Of a stretch of DNA of 64,000 nt, positions 56,089-64,000 are shown one piece after another. The DNA is from Corynebacterium sp. 74A (lineage in GTDB: Bacteria > Actinomycetota > Actinomycetes > Mycobacteriales > Mycobacteriaceae), in assembly GCF_008930665.1 (NCBI RefSeq), contig NZ_PQMG01000001.1:372001-436000 (forward strand), read 5' to 3'. Made by a program: the position numbers and the translations under genes. Numbering within the stretch: position 1 is the first letter of the stretch; every line of letters starts with the position of its first letter. The notes below the pieces were generated by a model. The model made no database searches. It was not told where the DNA came from and was given only the letters and a program-made list of their open reading frames with translations.

Positions 56089-58287
56089 GTGTCTGAGAGC
56101 AATGCGCTGAAATCGGTGTCATATCGCTACGACCTCGACGGTTTGCGCGGTGTCGCTATCGCCTTTGTGGTGATCTTCCATGTGTTCGTCGGCCGTGTCT
56201 CCGGCGGCGTCGACGTCTTCCTGCTGCTATCCGGCTACTTCTTCCTCGGCTCGCAGCTGCGCTACGCCGAGCGCATGCGCGCCTCCCTTAATCCATGGTG
56301 GCCGCTATGGCGCACCATCCGCAGGCTGGTGCCGGCGCTGGTGGTGGTGCTCTTCTCGGTGGCGGGCCTGGTGTGGTGGATGGTGCCCTCGCTGAAGGAG
56401 GGCACGCTGGTCAAGCAGCTGCTCGCCAGCCTGCTGTACTACCAAAACTGGGAGCTGGCCACCCAAGACGCCGACTATAACGTGGCCTCGGATAGCGTCA
56501 GCCCGCTGCAGCATTTGTGGTCCATGTCCGTGCAGGGCCAATTCTATGTGGCCGCCATCCTGCTCTCGCTGGGCCTGCTGGCGCTGCTGCGCCTGCTGCG
56601 CTTGCGCCGCACCCGGGTATCCACGGTGGCGGGGCCCATCCTCATTCTCATCACCCTGACCTCCTTTATTTATGCATGCATTCTGCACAACCAAGATCAG
56701 GGCCTCAACTACTATTCCACCTTCTCCCGCGCCTGGGAGCTCACCCTCGGCGCCGTCCTAGCCATCTATGGGCACAGGATCCAGCTGAATGAGAAGTTGC
56801 GCTCCGCCCTGGCGGTGCTGGGCTTGCTCATGGTGCTCAGCACCGGCCTGCTCTTCGACGGCGCGCAGGTCTTCCCCGGCCCGTGGACGCTCTATCCCCT
56901 CGGCGGTGCGGTGTTCATCATCCTCGGCTCCGGCCCGGTATCGACTCTGCTCAGCCGCCGCAGCATGCGCTGGCTCGGCGATATCGCCTATTCACTCTAT
57001 CTCTGGCACTGGCCGCTGTTGATCCTCTCGGTGATCTACTTCGACCTCACCGAGCCCAGCATCGTGCTGGGCGTGGCGGTGATCGCCCTGTCCGTAGTGC
57101 TGGCCCATCTCACCTACACCCTCGTGGAAAAGCCGCTGCGCCAGCACCGCTCCCGCCCGATGAGTGATGAGTATGTGGCGTGGAGCGCCTTCCAAGCAAT
57201 GCAGAATAACTCGGCGGCGCGACTGCGGGGGCTGGGCGGCGCCAGCGTGGCCACCGTATTCATCCTGCTGCTGTCCATGGCACCGGCCTATAACCAGCAG
57301 CTCAGCAACGCCGAGGAGCAGACCCTAGACCCGCAGCTCTATCCCGGGGCGCTGGCACTCAGCGGGGCGACTGTGCCGCAGGATGTGGACCCGCAGCCGG
57401 ATCCGGAGCTGATTGGTGATCTCTACCCACAGATCGGCTGGGATCGCTGCATGGCCTTTTCTTCCCAGCCCCCGGCCTACTTTCCCACCACCGCCTCCAA
57501 TCCCGATGGCGAGGATGGGCCCTGTGCCTATGGCGAATTAGATAATTTCAGCAAAACCATCTACTTGGTGGGCGGCAGCCACGCCGAGCAATATTCCTCG
57601 GCACTCATCGACATCGCCAAGGAAGAGGGGTGGCGGATCATCCCGCAGCTGCGCCAGGGCTGCCCGCTCTTTTTGCAATACGAGGGCGAATACGACCCAG
57701 AGAATACGTGCGCCCGCTATAACCACAAGTCCTTGGATCTGCTGCTGGCAGCCCAGCCGGATCTGGTGCTCTCCACCTCCACCCGCCCGCAGTTCTTGAG
57801 CGGCGAGGGCCCCGACCATGTGCCCTATGATTATGAGCGGGTGTGGGAGCTGCTGGACGAGGCCGGTATCCCCTTCTTGGGCCTGCGCGATAATCCCTGG
57901 GGCTGGAATGAGGACGGTTCGCCCTTCAACCGCACCCAGTGCATGGCCCAGGGCAATAGCACTGAAGAGTGCGGCGTGGACCGAGACCTCGTCTATGCAG
58001 AGGAGGATCCCGCCAAGGAGATCCTGGACGGCTTCGACAATATGCGCTCGGTGGATACCGCTGATTGGTTCTGCGAGGAGGACTTCTGCCCGCCGGTGAT
58101 CGGCAATGTCTACGTCTACCGCGATCGCAACCACATCTCGGAGGCCTATGCCTACACCCTGAAAGAGAAGCTGCGGGCCGAGCTGAAAAAGATGTTTGCC
58201 GATATCGACCCCGACAAGCTCGGCGATCCGGACGCCACCCCCACCACCACCTTCTTCGATGAAAACGATCCGGTGAACATGCGCTAG
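56089..58287 (+). CDS. Membrane acyltransferase (AT3) with SGNH-like C-terminal domain
   Basis: A 732-aa OafA/OatA-type O-acyltransferase. The N-terminal ~380 residues form about 10 TM helices of the acyltransferase-3 family (YRYDLDGLRGVAIAFVVIFH with the catalytic-type His, GGVDVFLLLSGYFFLGSQLR, RRLVPALVVV, LWHWPLLI). A periplasmic-side domain after residue 440 resembles SGNH hydrolases: GGSHAEQYSSAL (block I with Gly for the usual Asp) and YRDRNHISEAYA with the Asp/His pair. It probably O-acetylates a cell-envelope polymer; the substrate is unknown. The GTG start is weakly supported (AAGGAG 13 bases upstream). Monocistronic. Confidence 0.85.
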   Translation: MSESNALKSVSYRYDLDGLRGVAIAFVVIFHVFVGRVSGGVDVFLLLSGYFFLGSQLRYAERMRASLNPWWPLWRTIRRLVPALVVVLFSVAGLVWWMVPSLKEGTLVKQLLASLLYYQNWELATQDADYNVASDSVSPLQHLWSMSVQGQFYVAAILLSLGLLALLRLLRLRRTRVSTVAGPILILITLTSFIYACILHNQDQGLNYYSTFSRAWELTLGAVLAIYGHRIQLNEKLRSALAVLGLLMVLSTGLLFDGAQVFPGPWTLYPLGGAVFIILGSGPVSTLLSRRSMRWLGDIAYSLYLWHWPLLILSVIYFDLTEPSIVLGVAVIALSVVLAHLTYTLVEKPLRQHRSRPMSDEYVAWSAFQAMQNNSAARLRGLGGASVATVFILLLSMAPAYNQQLSNAEEQTLDPQLYPGALALSGATVPQDVDPQPDPELIGDLYPQIGWDRCMAFSSQPPAYFPTTASNPDGEDGPCAYGELDNFSKTIYLVGGSHAEQYSSALIDIAKEEGWRIIPQLRQGCPLFLQYEGEYDPENTCARYNHKSLDLLLAAQPDLVLSTSTRPQFLSGEGPDHVPYDYERVWELLDEAGIPFLGLRDNPWGWNEDGSPFNRTQCMAQGNSTEECGVDRDLVYAEEDPAKEILDGFDNMRSVDTADWFCEEDFCPPVIGNVYVYRDRNHISEAYAYTLKEKLRAELKKMFADIDPDKLGDPDATPTTTFFDENDPVNMR

Positions 58288-58326
58288 GCGCCCTCGCCCT
58301 GGGCGCGACGGGCACACAGACAGCAT

Positions 58327-58369
58327 CAGGCGGCCTGCACTCCTCCTCAAGGGAAGTCCAGGCCGCCTG
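58327..58369. terminator. Bidirectional terminator between acyltransferase and ffh
   Basis: A perfect 11-bp stem CAGGCGGCCTG/CAGGCCGCCTG with a 21-base loop between convergent genes. Confidence 0.75.
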
Positions 58370-58407
58370 TGAGTTATCGGGCCGCAGCGGCGCGGCAGCC
58401 GAGCTAA

Positions 58408-60015
58408 CTACTTGCCTTTACCGAAGTCCAGCTTGCTCAGGTCGATATCTTCCATGCCCTTCGGCATCTTCGGCATACCGGGGAAGCCGCCGCCCATGCC
58501 GCCCATCTGCTGCTGTAGCTTCTCCAATTCCTCTGGGGAGGGCATGCCGCCACCCATTCCGGGCATTGCGCCCCGCTTCGGCCCGCGGTTTTTGCCCTTG
58601 TTGGTGCGCTTGCCCTTCTTATTCTTGCGCCCCTTCGGCTTCTTCTTCGTGGCCGAGCGGCCGCCGCCCATGCCCGGCATGCCGAATTGGCCGGCCATCT
58701 TGCTCATCATCTTCTTCGCCTCAAAGAAGCGCTCCACCAGCTGGTTCACTTCCGAAACGGCCACACCGGAGCCCGTGGCGATGCGCTTGCGGCGGGAGGC
58801 GTTGAGGATCTTTGGGTCCTCGCGCTCGGCGGGGGTCATGCCGCGGATGATGGCCTGGATTCGGTCAAGCTGCTTCTCATCCACCATGTCGGCCATCTGC
58901 GACATCTGGGAACCACCGGGCAGCATCTTGAGGATGTTGCCGATCGGCCCCATGCGGCGGATCATGAGCATCTGATCGAGGAAGTCCTCTAGGGTGAGCT
59001 CTCCGGTGCCCAGCTTGGAGGCGGTTTTCATCGCCTCTTCCTGGTCCAGCTTCTGCTCGGCCTGCTCGATCAAGGAGAGCATATCGCCCATGCCGAGGAT
59101 GCGGCTGGCCATGCGCTCCGGGTGGAAGACATCGAAATCTTCGAGCTTCTCGCCGGAGGAGGCGAACATAATCGGCTTGCCGGTGACCTCACGGATCGAC
59201 AGCGCCGCACCACCGCGGGCATCGCCGTCCAGCTTGGTCAGCACCACGCCGGTGAAGTCCACGCCATCGCGGAAGGCCTCGGCGGTATGCACCGCATCCT
59301 GACCAATCATGGCGTCGATGACGAAGAGCACTTCGTCTGGGTTCACGGCATCGCGAATATTGCGGGCCTGCGTCATCAGCGTCTCGTCGATACCGAGACG
59401 ACCAGCGGTATCCACGATCACGATGTCGTGCTGAGCTCGCTTGGCCTCAGCGATACCTTGGCGGGCTACCTCCACGGGGTCGCCATGGGAGGTGCCCATC
59501 TCGTGCTCGCTGCCGAGGGCAGTGCCGGGATCGGGGGCGAAGGTGGGCACACCGGCGCGCTCACCAACGATTTGCAGCTGCTGCACGGCGCCGGGGCGCT
59601 GCAGATCGCAGGCCACCAGCATGGGGGTGTGCCCCTGTCCGGCGAGGTGCTTGGCCAGCTTACCGGCCAGGGTGGTTTTACCAGCACCCTGCAAACCGGC
59701 GAGCATGATCACCGTGGGCGGGTTCTTGGCCAAGTTCAGCCGGCGAGTCTCCCCACCGAGAATGTCAACGAGTTCCTCATTGACGATCTTGATCACTTGC
59801 TGCGCTGGGTTGAGCGCCTTAGAAACCTCCGCGCCGGTTGCCCGGGACTTGATGCGCTTGATAAAGCCGCGTACCACACTCAGCGAGACGTCCGCCTCGA
59901 GCAGCGCCAGCCGGATCTCGCGGGCGGTGGCATTAATATCAGCTTCAGTGAGCTTGCCTTTGCCGCGTAGATCCTTAAGCGCCCCTGTGAGCCGGTCTGA
60001 TAGTGATTCAAACAC
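58408..60015 (-). CDS. ffh: Signal recognition particle protein Ffh (SRP54)
   Basis: Ffh binds signal peptides and 4.5S RNA and targets membrane proteins to FtsY. The 535-aa GTPase begins MFESLSDRLTGALKDLRGKG (N domain), has LAGLQGAGKTTLAGKLAKHL, VDTAGRLGIDETLM and TKLDGDARGGAALSI (G domain), and a Met/Gly-rich M domain ending in a Met-Gly-Gly tail after a Lys/Arg-rich stretch. It lies downstream of glnD. Confidence 0.98.
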   Translation of the reverse strand: MFESLSDRLTGALKDLRGKGKLTEADINATAREIRLALLEADVSLSVVRGFIKRIKSRATGAEVSKALNPAQQVIKIVNEELVDILGGETRRLNLAKNPPTVIMLAGLQGAGKTTLAGKLAKHLAGQGHTPMLVACDLQRPGAVQQLQIVGERAGVPTFAPDPGTALGSEHEMGTSHGDPVEVARQGIAEAKRAQHDIVIVDTAGRLGIDETLMTQARNIRDAVNPDEVLFVIDAMIGQDAVHTAEAFRDGVDFTGVVLTKLDGDARGGAALSIREVTGKPIMFASSGEKLEDFDVFHPERMASRILGMGDMLSLIEQAEQKLDQEEAMKTASKLGTGELTLEDFLDQMLMIRRMGPIGNILKMLPGGSQMSQMADMVDEKQLDRIQAIIRGMTPAEREDPKILNASRRKRIATGSGVAVSEVNQLVERFFEAKKMMSKMAGQFGMPGMGGGRSATKKKPKGRKNKKGKRTNKGKNRGPKRGAMPGMGGGMPSPEELEKLQQQMGGMGGGFPGMPKMPKGMEDIDLSKLDFGKGK

Positions 60016-60077
60016 GAAAAGTTTCTCCCCTAGATGTACGTCTTGTCTCGCTATACATTACCTATACCGGCTTTATG

Positions 60078-62153
60078 CTAGCCGTTGAGCAGGCAGCGCG
60101 TCACGTCACGTTCGATCTGCGCGGAGTCATACTCGCCGGCGAGACAAAACTGGGCAATGCAGGTAGCACCGGGCCGGCGCAGGCTCAGCCACTCCACCTC
60201 GGGTAGCACGCTCAATAGCGTCCCGAGAATGCCGTGCACATCGGGCGCGCGCACCTCCACGGTGCGGCCATACCAATAGGTGGCCACCATGGAGGTGTGC
60301 ACCTGCGGCGAGGTGGTGTGTACTCCCGACTTATAGGACTGCACAAAATGCTGAATGTCGAGTTCCGCGCCGAAACGCGGTCGCGCCTTGAGGGCCACGC
60401 AGTCGCCATTGACGCCGGCTTTGCGCAGCCGCAGGCCGCTGGCATGAACGGTGGCCAACAGCGTCATCAGCTGGGCGCGGTTCGGAATACGCGCCAGGAT
60501 CCGGTAGTGCGCGCCTCGGCGCACGACCTCGATGGTCTCTACCTGCTCAATCTGCGGCGGCTGCGGCACAACACAGGTGAGCATCCGCTCGGCATTGCGC
60601 ACGAGAATGTCCATGCCATAGGCCAGCGTGGAGCTATATACCCCCGGCCCAGTGCCGCGCGCATCTGCCTTGGTCAACAGCGCCAAAAGGTTGAGGATGA
60701 GCTGATCGTAGTGCACCGCATCGAGCAGCTTATCGACGCTATCCTCGCTACTCACATCCGTGGTGGTGGCCAATTCCGCGAGGGTGGTGTGCTCGAGCAC
60801 CAAGGTGCGCAGCACCTCCACATCGGCCGCGGCGAAACCCATGCGCTGGGCTTGTGCCACCACCATCTCCGCGCCCACGATGGCGTGCGGCCGGCCGCAG
60901 CGCTTGCCCATGTCGTGGAAGAGCGCGGCCAGAAGCAGCAGGTCTGGGCGTGCCGCCGCGATGGTTTCGCTGGCGCAGTTTTCCACCACGGCTATGGAGT
61001 GGCGGTCGATGGTGTGAATATGCGTGGGTTCTTTGGGCATGAGCCCCCGCACTCTCTCCCACTCCGGCACGAGCGGGCTGAATAATCCAAAGCGGTCCAT
61101 CGACCGCACCACCTCGAGGGTGTGCTCGGGACTGGAGAGGACGGTAAAAAAGTCCTCGACTGAGGGCTTTGGCCACGGCTCCGGCAGCGGCGGGCAAGTG
61201 CGCAGCGAGGACCACACGGCCGTGGACACCCGCAGCCCGTGGCGGGCGGCTGCAGCAGCAACGCGCAGCGGCAGGCCCGGATCCTCGAAGTTAGTATCGC
61301 GCGCCAAGGACACGTGATCGCCTTGGGCAAAAACATCTAAGTCCACCGGCTGGCGGCGGCTGCGGGTCAGCGGGACGCGGGTGATCACATCGCGGGCGCT
61401 ATCGAGGGCCCGCGTCAGGGCCACATCCACGTTGTGGGCGGCCTCGGCGATGGCGCTGGACAGCTCATAACGATCGGTAAAGCCGAGCTTATCGGCCACG
61501 TCCACGGCGAACTCGGGGTCGAGGACATCGCGATGCCGACGGGCGGCGGTGTGCAGCAGCGTGCGGGCGTCGATAAGCAAACGGCGCTCGCGGGAAAGAT
61601 CGGGGGCGTCCACGAGATTGCCGAGGGCGAGCGCGCGCAGCAACTCAATATCGCGCAGCCCGCCGTGCCCGTTTTTCAGATCCGGCCGAGTCATGGACAC
61701 GCACGAGCCCGAGCGCCGCCAGCGCTTAATGGCCTCATCGGCGATGTGGTCGAATTTGCGCGGCAGCACTTGCCGCCAACGGTGCCGCACCGCGCGGATG
61801 GTGAAGGCGCTGAGCTCCTCATCGCCGCTGACATGGCATAGATCCAGCAAGGCGAGGCTGGCGCTGGGTTCGGTGGCCAGCACCGAGAGGCAGTCGGCGG
61901 TGGTGCGCACGCTGTGGTCAAGGGCGATGCGCGAATTCCAAATGGGATACCACACCTCGGAAAGATCGCCGTCGAAATCATCGGGAATGAGCAGCACCAG
62001 ATCGAGATCGGAATGCGGCGTCATTTCTCCGCGCGCGAAAGAACCGGTGGCCGCGAGAGCACATCCTGGGGGCACCTGCACCGTGGCTACCGTCTGGTGC
62101 ACGAAATCGAGGGTGTCGCTGCGGAACACAGCGGCGGTATGGGAGAGCTTCAT
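60078..62153 (-). CDS. glnD: [Protein-PII] uridylyl/adenylyltransferase GlnD
   Basis: GlnD modifies the PII protein GlnK according to nitrogen status; in corynebacteria the modification is adenylylation. The 691-aa protein has the nucleotidyltransferase motif ATGSFARGEMTPHSDLDLVL, the GlnD domain with KNGHGGLRDIELLRALALGN, an HD domain (AALFHDMGKRCGRPHA) and two C-terminal ACT domains. The ATG at 62151-62153 (MKLSHTAAVFRS) is chosen because upstream codons fall in the glnK terminator. It forms amtB-glnK-glnD. Confidence 0.94.
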   Translation of the reverse strand: MKLSHTAAVFRSDTLDFVHQTVATVQVPPGCALAATGSFARGEMTPHSDLDLVLLIPDDFDGDLSEVWYPIWNSRIALDHSVRTTADCLSVLATEPSASLALLDLCHVSGDEELSAFTIRAVRHRWRQVLPRKFDHIADEAIKRWRRSGSCVSMTRPDLKNGHGGLRDIELLRALALGNLVDAPDLSRERRLLIDARTLLHTAARRHRDVLDPEFAVDVADKLGFTDRYELSSAIAEAAHNVDVALTRALDSARDVITRVPLTRSRRQPVDLDVFAQGDHVSLARDTNFEDPGLPLRVAAAAARHGLRVSTAVWSSLRTCPPLPEPWPKPSVEDFFTVLSSPEHTLEVVRSMDRFGLFSPLVPEWERVRGLMPKEPTHIHTIDRHSIAVVENCASETIAAARPDLLLLAALFHDMGKRCGRPHAIVGAEMVVAQAQRMGFAAADVEVLRTLVLEHTTLAELATTTDVSSEDSVDKLLDAVHYDQLILNLLALLTKADARGTGPGVYSSTLAYGMDILVRNAERMLTCVVPQPPQIEQVETIEVVRRGAHYRILARIPNRAQLMTLLATVHASGLRLRKAGVNGDCVALKARPRFGAELDIQHFVQSYKSGVHTTSPQVHTSMVATYWYGRTVEVRAPDVHGILGTLLSVLPEVEWLSLRRPGATCIAQFCLAGEYDSAQIERDVTRCLLNG

Positions 62154-62165
62154 AGTCATCAGCAT

Positions 62166-62207
62166 AAAAACAGCCCCCGGTACCCAACACATGTGGGCCC
62201 GGAGGCT
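62166..62207 (-). terminator. Terminator/attenuator between glnK and glnD
   Basis: On the minus strand AGCCTCCGGGCCCA pairs imperfectly with TGGGTACCGGGGGCT, followed by GTTTTTATG; it ends about 12 bases before the glnD ATG, so partial read-through would lower glnD relative to glnK. Confidence 0.7.
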
Positions 62208-62228
62208 AGAGAAAATAGCGGCGTAAAT

Positions 62229-62699
<471 letters not shown>

Positions 62700-62733
62700 C
62701 TACGAAGTGTAGTTATTTCTCATAGTCTGCGTC

Positions 62734-62769
62734 GGCGGCACCGGACTCGCGATGAACTCCGGTGCCACC
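62734..62769 (-). other. Hairpin between amtB and glnK
   Basis: GGCGGCACCGGA and TCCGGTGCCACC form a 12-bp stem (one G-T pair) with a 12-base loop, 13 bases past the amtB stop. There is no T-run; it may stabilise or partly terminate the amtB message. Confidence 0.6.
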
Positions 62770-62782
62770 CACCGGGACTGCG

Positions 62783-64000
62783 CTAGAAGCGCATCGAGGA
62801 GGTCTCGTAGGCGGTCTCGCCGTGGATGCGGTAGTCGATTCCGCTTTCCTCATCGGTTTCTTCGATGCGCCAGCCCATGGTGCTGCGGATAATCAGGGCC
62901 ATGACCACGGTGACCGCGGCGGAGACAACCATGGCCGCGAGTGCCACCGCGAACTGCACCACCAGCAGTGCGAAGCCATCGCTACCGCCGCCGTAGAAGA
63001 TGCCGATGTTGGTATCCAGCAGCGCCAGGCCGATGGTGCCCCACAGGCCAGCAACCAGGTGCACACCCACCACATCGAGGGTGTCATCGAGGCCGAAGCG
63101 GTATTTCCAGCTCACTGCCCACGCTGCGAGTCCACCGCCAACGGCGCCGAGAACGAGGGAGCCCACTGGGTCGAGAGCACCGGCGGCCGGGGTGATCGCC
63201 ACCAGGCCTGCCACCACGCCCGAGGCCGCACCGAGGGAGGTCATGTGGTGATCGCGGAAGCGCTCCACTACCAGCCAGCCGATAATTCCGGCGGCGGCTG
63301 CGGCGGCGGTATTCATCCATGCCAGACCCGCTAGGCCATCGGCGGCGAAGGCGGAACCGGCGTTGAAGCCGCACCAGCCGAACCAGAGCAGACCGGAGCC
63401 GATCATCACCATGGGCAGGTTGTGCGGGCGGTGCACGTGGCGCGGGAAGCCCCGACGGCGTCCACTCACCACGGCCAGCACCAGCGCCGCGGTGCCTGCG
63501 GCAATGTGCACCACGGTGCCGCCGGCGAAGTCCACCGGTCCAATGAGGGCGTCCTCGCCCTCGGAGCCGAACAACCATCCAGCAATGGAGTGGGAGGATT
63601 CGGAGAGCAATCCGCCGCCCCACACCATGTGCGCCAGCGGGAAATAGGCAAAGGTGACCCACAGGCCGGCAAAGACCAGCCAGGAAGAGAACTTCACGCG
63701 CTCCGCGATGGCACCACTGATAAGGGCCACGGAGATCACGGCGAAGGTCACCTGGAAGGCGACGTCGATAATCGCCGGGTACCCGGCTTCACTCATCACG
63801 TAGTCGCCGGCGCCATCGGTCATCACATTGCGCAGGCCGAAGTCCGTGAAGGGATCGGCCACAATGCCGGCGAGGTCCTTGCCGCCATAGGACATGGACC
63901 ATCCATAAAGAATGAAGATGGGGATGACGACCCCCATCGCCCCAAAGGACATCATCATCGTGTTCAGTACGGACTTCTGGCGGGACATTCCGCCGTAGAA
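62783..64000 (-). CDS. amtB: Ammonium transporter AmtB, partial (N-terminus off the right edge)
   Basis: AmtB conducts ammonium. The visible 405 codons start FYGGMSRQKSVLNTMMMSFG (TM2-3 region) and include the family signature DFAGGTVVHIAAGTAALVLA, WFGWCGFNAGSAFAADG and DTLDVVGVHLVAGLWGTIGL with the pore His. The tail is short and acidic (RIEETDEESGIDYRIHG). The true start lies outside the window. It heads the amtB-glnK-glnD nitrogen operon, in C. glutamicum an AmtR target. Confidence 0.96.
   Translation of the reverse strand, partial: FYGGMSRQKSVLNTMMMSFGAMGVVIPIFILYGWSMSYGGKDLAGIVADPFTDFGLRNVMTDGAGDYVMSEAGYPAIIDVAFQVTFAVISVALISGAIAERVKFSSWLVFAGLWVTFAYFPLAHMVWGGGLLSESSHSIAGWLFGSEGEDALIGPVDFAGGTVVHIAAGTAALVLAVVSGRRRGFPRHVHRPHNLPMVMIGSGLLWFGWCGFNAGSAFAADGLAGLAWMNTAAAAAAGIIGWLVVERFRDHHMTSLGAASGVVAGLVAITPAAGALDPVGSLVLGAVGGGLAAWAVSWKYRFGLDDTLDVVGVHLVAGLWGTIGLALLDTNIGIFYGGGSDGFALLVVQFAVALAAMVVSAAVTVVMALIIRSTMGWRIEETDEESGIDYRIHGETAYETSSMRF

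Noticed and set aside
62705..62732. Possible AmtR half-site CTATGAGAAATAAC upstream of glnK
   Set aside because: Only one half of the CTAT-N6-ATAG pattern is present; the main AmtR operator should lie upstream of amtB, outside the window.

Overview
The window is a chromosomal segment from a high-GC actinobacterium, almost certainly a Corynebacterium. Supporting evidence: mycothione reductase, malate:quinone oxidoreductase, a Rip1-type site-2 protease, an LAxTG-type sortase substrate, a near-consensus DtxR box, the amtB-glnK-glnD order, and the corynebacterial gene run lepB-rnhB-DUF2469-yraN-comM-dprA-xerC / rpsB-tsf-pyrH-frr-cdsA / dxr-rip-ispG-map. The species cannot be fixed from sequence alone. 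Most genes lie on the minus strand.

Layout. 1-9.1 kb: translation and transcription factors (rbfA, infB, ylxR, nusA, rimP), a Tat-type DUF4439 lipoprotein, a small Rv0909-like protein, a His/Asp-rich LANTG surface protein and nagB. 9.1-24.3 kb: proS, yaaA, and cobalamin genes (cobA, cobB, cobO, a chlI/chlD chelatase locus, later cobQ) interrupted by mqo, an alpha/beta hydrolase, mtr and a membrane protein; then map. 24.3-30.5 kb: MEP isoprenoid genes ispG and dxr around the rip protease, DUF2631, rlmN and a LapA-domain protein. 30.5-37 kb: an MFS exporter, cdsA, frr, pyrH, tsf, rpsB. 37-44.6 kb: an M23-like protein overlapping xerC, dprA, comM, yraN, DUF2469, rnhB, lepB, rplS. 44.8-48.6 kb (plus strand): a DUF1648-like membrane protein and a TPP-riboswitch-led thiE-thiO-thiS-thiG operon. 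48.6-64 kb: tex, a small unknown protein, a BCCT transporter, trmD, rimM, rpsP, an AT3/SGNH acyltransferase, ffh, and the nitrogen-control operon amtB-glnK-glnD, with amtB running off the right end.

How it works together: the ribosome and translation genes form co-oriented operons with ATGA, GTGA or TGATG junctions and identifiable intrinsic terminators. Cobalamin genes are scattered but co-oriented. Thiamine genes are under one riboswitch. Nitrogen sensing and uptake form one unit with hairpins between the cistrons.

Most notable observations: (1) the chlI and chlD parts of the chelatase are in different frames, and a +1 shift at CCC-TTT-C would rebuild a single protein of about 621 aa, close to the one-ORF mycobacterial protein; this fits programmed frameshifting producing both subunits. 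(2) A 17/19 DtxR box sits between plausible -35 and -10 elements upstream of xerC, with no iron gene nearby. (3) The M23-like protein has Gln in place of the last zinc-ligand His and its 3' end runs about 120 bp antisense into xerC. (4) A short motif, GCTTATCGACGCC, recurs in several intergenic spaces. No CRISPR array, transposase, prophage, rRNA or tRNA gene was recognised.
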